From positions 1-8,327 of the forward strand of contig JABJQE010000253.1 in assembly GCA_018663565.1 (NCBI GenBank): a stretch of DNA of 8,327 nt, in the 5' to 3' direction. Of the stretch, positions 6,127-8,327 are shown piece after piece; position 1 is the first letter of the stretch, and each line of letters begins with the position of its first letter. The translations under genes were made by a program, and so were the position numbers. The notes under the pieces are model-generated. The model was given only the letters and a program-made list of their open reading frames with translations, was not told the DNA's origin and did no database searches. Source of the DNA: Phycisphaerae bacterium. Its GTDB lineage: Bacteria; Planctomycetota; Phycisphaerae; Phycisphaerales; SM1A02.

Positions 6127-7464
6127 TCAGGGCTCGTCTGGATCACGCACTTCATGCTGCCGAATCATCTCACGGCGTGAGCCGGGATTCATACCGAGCT
6201 GAGTGTAGTCCTTGCGGAAAAATGCATTGAGCGTCCAATCGGCAAGCACACTCACGCGGCGTCCAAGCCGTGGTGTCTTCAGCAGGTAAATCGCTCGCCA
6301 CATGGCCCAGGCCAAGAACCCATGAATCCGAATGCCCTTGATGGCAGCCACGCCGCGGTGTCGACCGAGCGGTACCAAGACTCCCTGCAATTCAACGCCG
6401 CCCGGTTTGGTTGGCCGACCGTTCTCGACCGCTGCGATATTCGCCGCCACCTGCGGCGCCTGACGAATGGCGATTTGAGCAAGCGGCGGCATGGGCTTTC
6501 CATTGCGTCCTTCAACGGAAGCACAGTCACCCATTCCCCAAATATTGTCGGTATCAACAACTTGGTAATCGCTTTGGCACTGTAGCCCGCCAAACTTGTT
6601 GAGCGGAAGTCCATCAAGTTGCTTGAGAGCCGGACTTGGCGATATTCCAGCCGTCCAAATCACGGTTGAGCATGGCACCACATTGCCATCGCTGTCCACC
6701 ACATGATCTGCATGCACTTCTTTGATACCAGCGCCGGTATGAATATCGATGCCTCGATTCGCAAGGTGGCGAGTCGCCCAAACTGACAAGTTCTCGGGCA
6801 ATACCGCGAGCAAACGCTTATTGAACTCATACACCGAGAACATGATGTCATCATCGGACACGTTGCGATAGTGCGCGGAGGCTTCGCGAACAAACACTTC
6901 AAGCTCGCCAACGACTTCGATTCCAGTCACATTCCCGCCAACGATCACAAAGTGCAAGAGCCGTCGTCGTTCCTCCGGATCGTCAATCGCATTTGCGAGT
7001 TCTAGAAGTTCCACTGCGCGATCACGAATGGTCACAGCATCAGACATGTGTTTCACAAAGAACGCATGCTCACGAACACCCGAAACTACGTTCTCGGGCA
7101 TCACGCGTGTCACGCTGCCGAGCGCCACAACCAGATGGTCGTACTCGATCGATCGACAATGGTCGTCACCGACAAGCTGAAAGTGCACACGCTGCTGCTC
7201 GATATCAAGCCCAGATACTTCGGCCATCAACAATTCGGCTTTCGGTGCAAACTCACGAATTGGCACCGTGCAGTGGCGAGGTTCAATTGAGCCGCAACCA
7301 GCTTCAATGAGCAGTGGATAGAAGATGAAATAGTTATTGCGATCAATGATGACGACATCGACATCAAGGCCGTGCCGTCGCTTGCTCAGTTCCTTGGCGA
7401 GATAGGAGCCGCCAAAGCCACCCCCAAGGATGACGATTCTCTTACGGCCGTGTCGACTGTCCAT
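6127..7464 (-). CDS. Type II NADH dehydrogenase-like FAD/NAD(P)-dependent oxidoreductase
   Basis: This 445-residue flavoprotein is of the NDH-2 family: FAD enzymes on the inner face of the membrane that pass electrons from NADH to quinone without pumping protons. The FAD-binding Rossmann loop GGGFGG is at 14-19 after a beta strand (RIVILGG). The second dinucleotide fold (FVIVGGNVTGIEVVGEL) is at 172-188. VIWTAGISPSP is at 268-278 and the second FAD motif (WGMGDCASV) at 309-317. The segment PPLAQIAIRQAPQVAANI, near 326-343, matches the region contacting FAD and quinone. The tail from about 382 (GFLAWAMWRAIYLL, then LADWTLNAFFR) is the amphipathic membrane-anchoring part seen in NDH-2. One oddity is N178, where the NAD-binding GxGxxG motif normally has its second glycine. 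The start is supported by a Shine-Dalgarno. It could serve another acceptor, since the family is broad. Confidence 0.92.
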   Translation of the reverse strand: MDSRHGRKRIVILGGGFGGSYLAKELSKRRHGLDVDVVIIDRNNYFIFYPLLIEAGCGSIEPRHCTVPIREFAPKAELLMAEVSGLDIEQQRVHFQLVGDDHCRSIEYDHLVVALGSVTRVMPENVVSGVREHAFFVKHMSDAVTIRDRAVELLELANAIDDPEERRRLLHFVIVGGNVTGIEVVGELEVFVREASAHYRNVSDDDIMFSVYEFNKRLLAVLPENLSVWATRHLANRGIDIHTGAGIKEVHADHVVDSDGNVVPCSTVIWTAGISPSPALKQLDGLPLNKFGGLQCQSDYQVVDTDNIWGMGDCASVEGRNGKPMPPLAQIAIRQAPQVAANIAAVENGRPTKPGGVELQGVLVPLGRHRGVAAIKGIRIHGFLAWAMWRAIYLLKTPRLGRRVSVLADWTLNAFFRKDYTQLGMNPGSRREMIRQHEVRDPDEP

Positions 7465-7961
7465 TCCAGAACCCTTCCCTGCTTCGATTTGATTTGGCCA
7501 TCTATCAACTCAATGGTCAGTTCAGAACCCGGAGCGTACTCGACCACCTGTCGTCTGTCTCGTGATGGGTCATCCTCAAGCGGGGGCAATTCGCCATCGA
7601 CGATAATCGAACCCACTAAGACACTCGACCACACAACAGGGAACCCAGTGATCACTACTGCAAATACAGCTAATCGCTTCGCGGTCACGACTCTGGTTCT
7701 GCCGACAATCTCACACACAATGATGACGAATGACACGACTGCGAACTTAAAGACACTCATTCCAGGAACGCCAAATGTCTCAATGACCATCGAGGCAACA
7801 GGATTGATTTCAACGCCGCTGAAAAATAAGATGACCCGAGTAAGCACAATGTCGAGCGATGCGAAGAAAACCAACCAAAGGTATAGATTCGGAAATAGCA
7901 CGACGGAGCGGTGTCCCTCGGGTGAATCTTGTCCTGAGAAATGCTCCGCTGCAACATGCAT
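7386..7961 (-). CDS. DUF5658-like three-helix membrane protein
   Basis: This is a 191-residue membrane protein of unknown role. Hydrophobic segments lie at about 23-48, 66-87 and 97-120. The first carries the pattern LDIVLTRVILFFSGVEINP, with the GVEINP turn at 49-54, followed by a helix beginning GMSVFKFAVV. This matches my memory of DUF5658 (three helices, an Asp in helix one, an E-x-N-P turn, a Lys in helix two). The C-terminal 70 residues are hydrophilic and acidic (ELPPLEDDPSRDRR and onward), with no motif I know. The start is ATG 7961. A GAGGAG lies 16 nt upstream and overlaps the thiC stop codon, which is rather far for a ribosome site. The gene begins 20 nt after thiC and its last 26 codons overlap the start of the flavoprotein gene, so the three are probably one transcript. 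Domain assignment is moderate. Confidence 0.75.
   Translation of the reverse strand: MHVAAEHFSGQDSPEGHRSVVLFPNLYLWLVFFASLDIVLTRVILFFSGVEINPVASMVIETFGVPGMSVFKFAVVSFVIIVCEIVGRTRVVTAKRLAVFAVVITGFPVVWSSVLVGSIIVDGELPPLEDDPSRDRRQVVEYAPGSELTIELIDGQIKSKQGRVLEWTVDTAVRESSSLGVALAAPISPRN
7472..7479 (-). promoter_or_regulatory. Shine-Dalgarno of the NDH-2-like gene
   Basis: GGGAAGGG on the minus strand lies seven nt before the ATG at 7464. It fixes that start and thereby shows that the upstream gene's reading frame runs 79 nt into this one. Confidence 0.6.
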
Positions 7962-7981
7962 AATGATTCGACGACTGCTCC

Positions 7982-8327
7982 TCAGATCACCGGATCATGG
8001 TCTGGAATCCCAGACACTTCTCGCGTACCAATCTGTACCAAGTCTACGCCGTTTTCAGTCTGCACATCCATCGCAACCGTGTCATCGGATAAATCGCTGT
8101 GGCACGCCGCCTGCTTCGATTCTCCGCCAACCTTAGCCCTAGTCTTTGCGGCAAGACGGTGGATCTCAGAGGGATCAAGCACACCGCGTTGTTCAAGAAT
8201 AGCTCGCTGCTCGTCATTCAGCGCACTGCTTACGCTCGGCTTATCCCAGGCGAATTCTTCATCTTTCCCTGACATGAACTCCTGGATCTCCTTACTGATG
8301 CGGACCGAGCACCAATCGTGGCCACAC
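7982..8327 (-). CDS. thiC: Phosphomethylpyrimidine synthase ThiC, C-terminal part (gene continues past the right edge)
   Basis: ThiC is a radical-SAM enzyme that converts aminoimidazole ribotide to hydroxymethylpyrimidine phosphate, the pyrimidine half of thiamin. Only the last 114 residues are here. The frame is open to the window edge, and the first visible residues are CGHDWCSVRISKEIQEF. This is the end of the CxxCxxxxC cluster motif: the last two cysteines are visible, and the first lies beyond the edge. The lone edge base (G) fits the third base of the Met in CSMC. After it come AWDKP, LNDEQRAILEQRGVL, the EIHRLAAKTR segment and the AACHSD segment, all in the order I recall for ThiC C-termini. 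Reading it as a separate 97-aa gene from the ATG at 8275 would be wrong. The tail after AACHSDLSDD is about 27 residues, perhaps longer than usual. Any TPP riboswitch would lie outside the window. Confidence 0.93.
   Translation of the reverse strand, partial: CGHDWCSVRISKEIQEFMSGKDEEFAWDKPSVSSALNDEQRAILEQRGVLDPSEIHRLAAKTRAKVGGESKQAACHSDLSDDTVAMDVQTENGVDLVQIGTREVSGIPDHDPVI

Noticed and set aside
7372..8136. 254-aa plus-strand open frame antisense to the thiC, DUF5658-like and flavoprotein genes
   Set aside because: The composition is a low-information mix of Thr, Ser and Pro with no domain; the minus-strand genes explain the sequence.
7982..8275. Free-standing 97-aa hypothetical gene starting at ATG 8275
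   Set aside because: The frame continues upstream to the window edge with ThiC-like sequence including two cluster cysteines, so this is the end of thiC and the ATG is an internal Met.

Overview
The window carries eight protein genes, six complete as far as can be seen, one running off the right edge and one with an uncertain 5' end at the left edge. GC content is moderate, in the mid-fifties by eye. No tRNA, rRNA, CRISPR array, insertion sequence or phage gene is visible. The gene set looks like an ordinary free-living bacterial chromosome. The zinc-ribbon/two-helix membrane protein at the left edge resembles a family I associate with Planctomycetota, and the ThiC C-terminus fits that group too. 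I infer a planctomycete, perhaps Phycisphaerae-like, with low confidence because no phylogenetic marker gene is present.

Layout. (1) 44-502 (+): small membrane protein with a split zinc ribbon, overlapping tail to tail by 20 nt with (2). (2) 483-2171 (-): ABC1/UbiB-type atypical kinase with two C-terminal membrane helices. (3) 2208-3596 (-): DEAD-box RNA helicase, 36 nt upstream of (2) on the same strand, so the two probably form an operon. (4) 3597-3922: a 326-nt divergent intergenic region with candidate promoters for both directions and a strong + strand intrinsic terminator. The terminator lies before the next + strand gene, so this region may hold a small RNA or an attenuated leader. (5) 3923-4627 (+): unrecognised 234-aa soluble protein. 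(6) 4741-6126 (+): AtoE-type short-chain fatty acid transporter. (7) 6127-7464 (-): type II NADH dehydrogenase-like flavoprotein whose stop codon directly abuts the atoE stop. (8) 7386-7961 (-): DUF5658-like membrane protein overlapping the start of (7) by 79 nt. (9) 7982-8327 (-): the 3' end of thiC. Genes 9, 8 and 7 are tightly spaced in one direction and are probably co-transcribed.

How the genes work together. The identifiable functions are thiamin pyrimidine synthesis (ThiC), NADH-to-quinone electron transfer (NDH-2-like), possible quinone-lipid metabolism (ABC1/UbiB), short-chain fatty acid uptake (AtoE) and RNA remodelling (DEAD-box). They do not form one pathway. An NDH-2-like protein and a UbiB relative a few kilobases apart may reflect respiratory-quinone biology, but they are not in one operon. 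I see no defence, toxin-antitoxin or secondary-metabolite system. The most interesting unexplained signals are the terminator/leader at about 3754-3882, the unrecognised protein that follows it, the possible leaderless starts, and the long thiC-side gene overlap.
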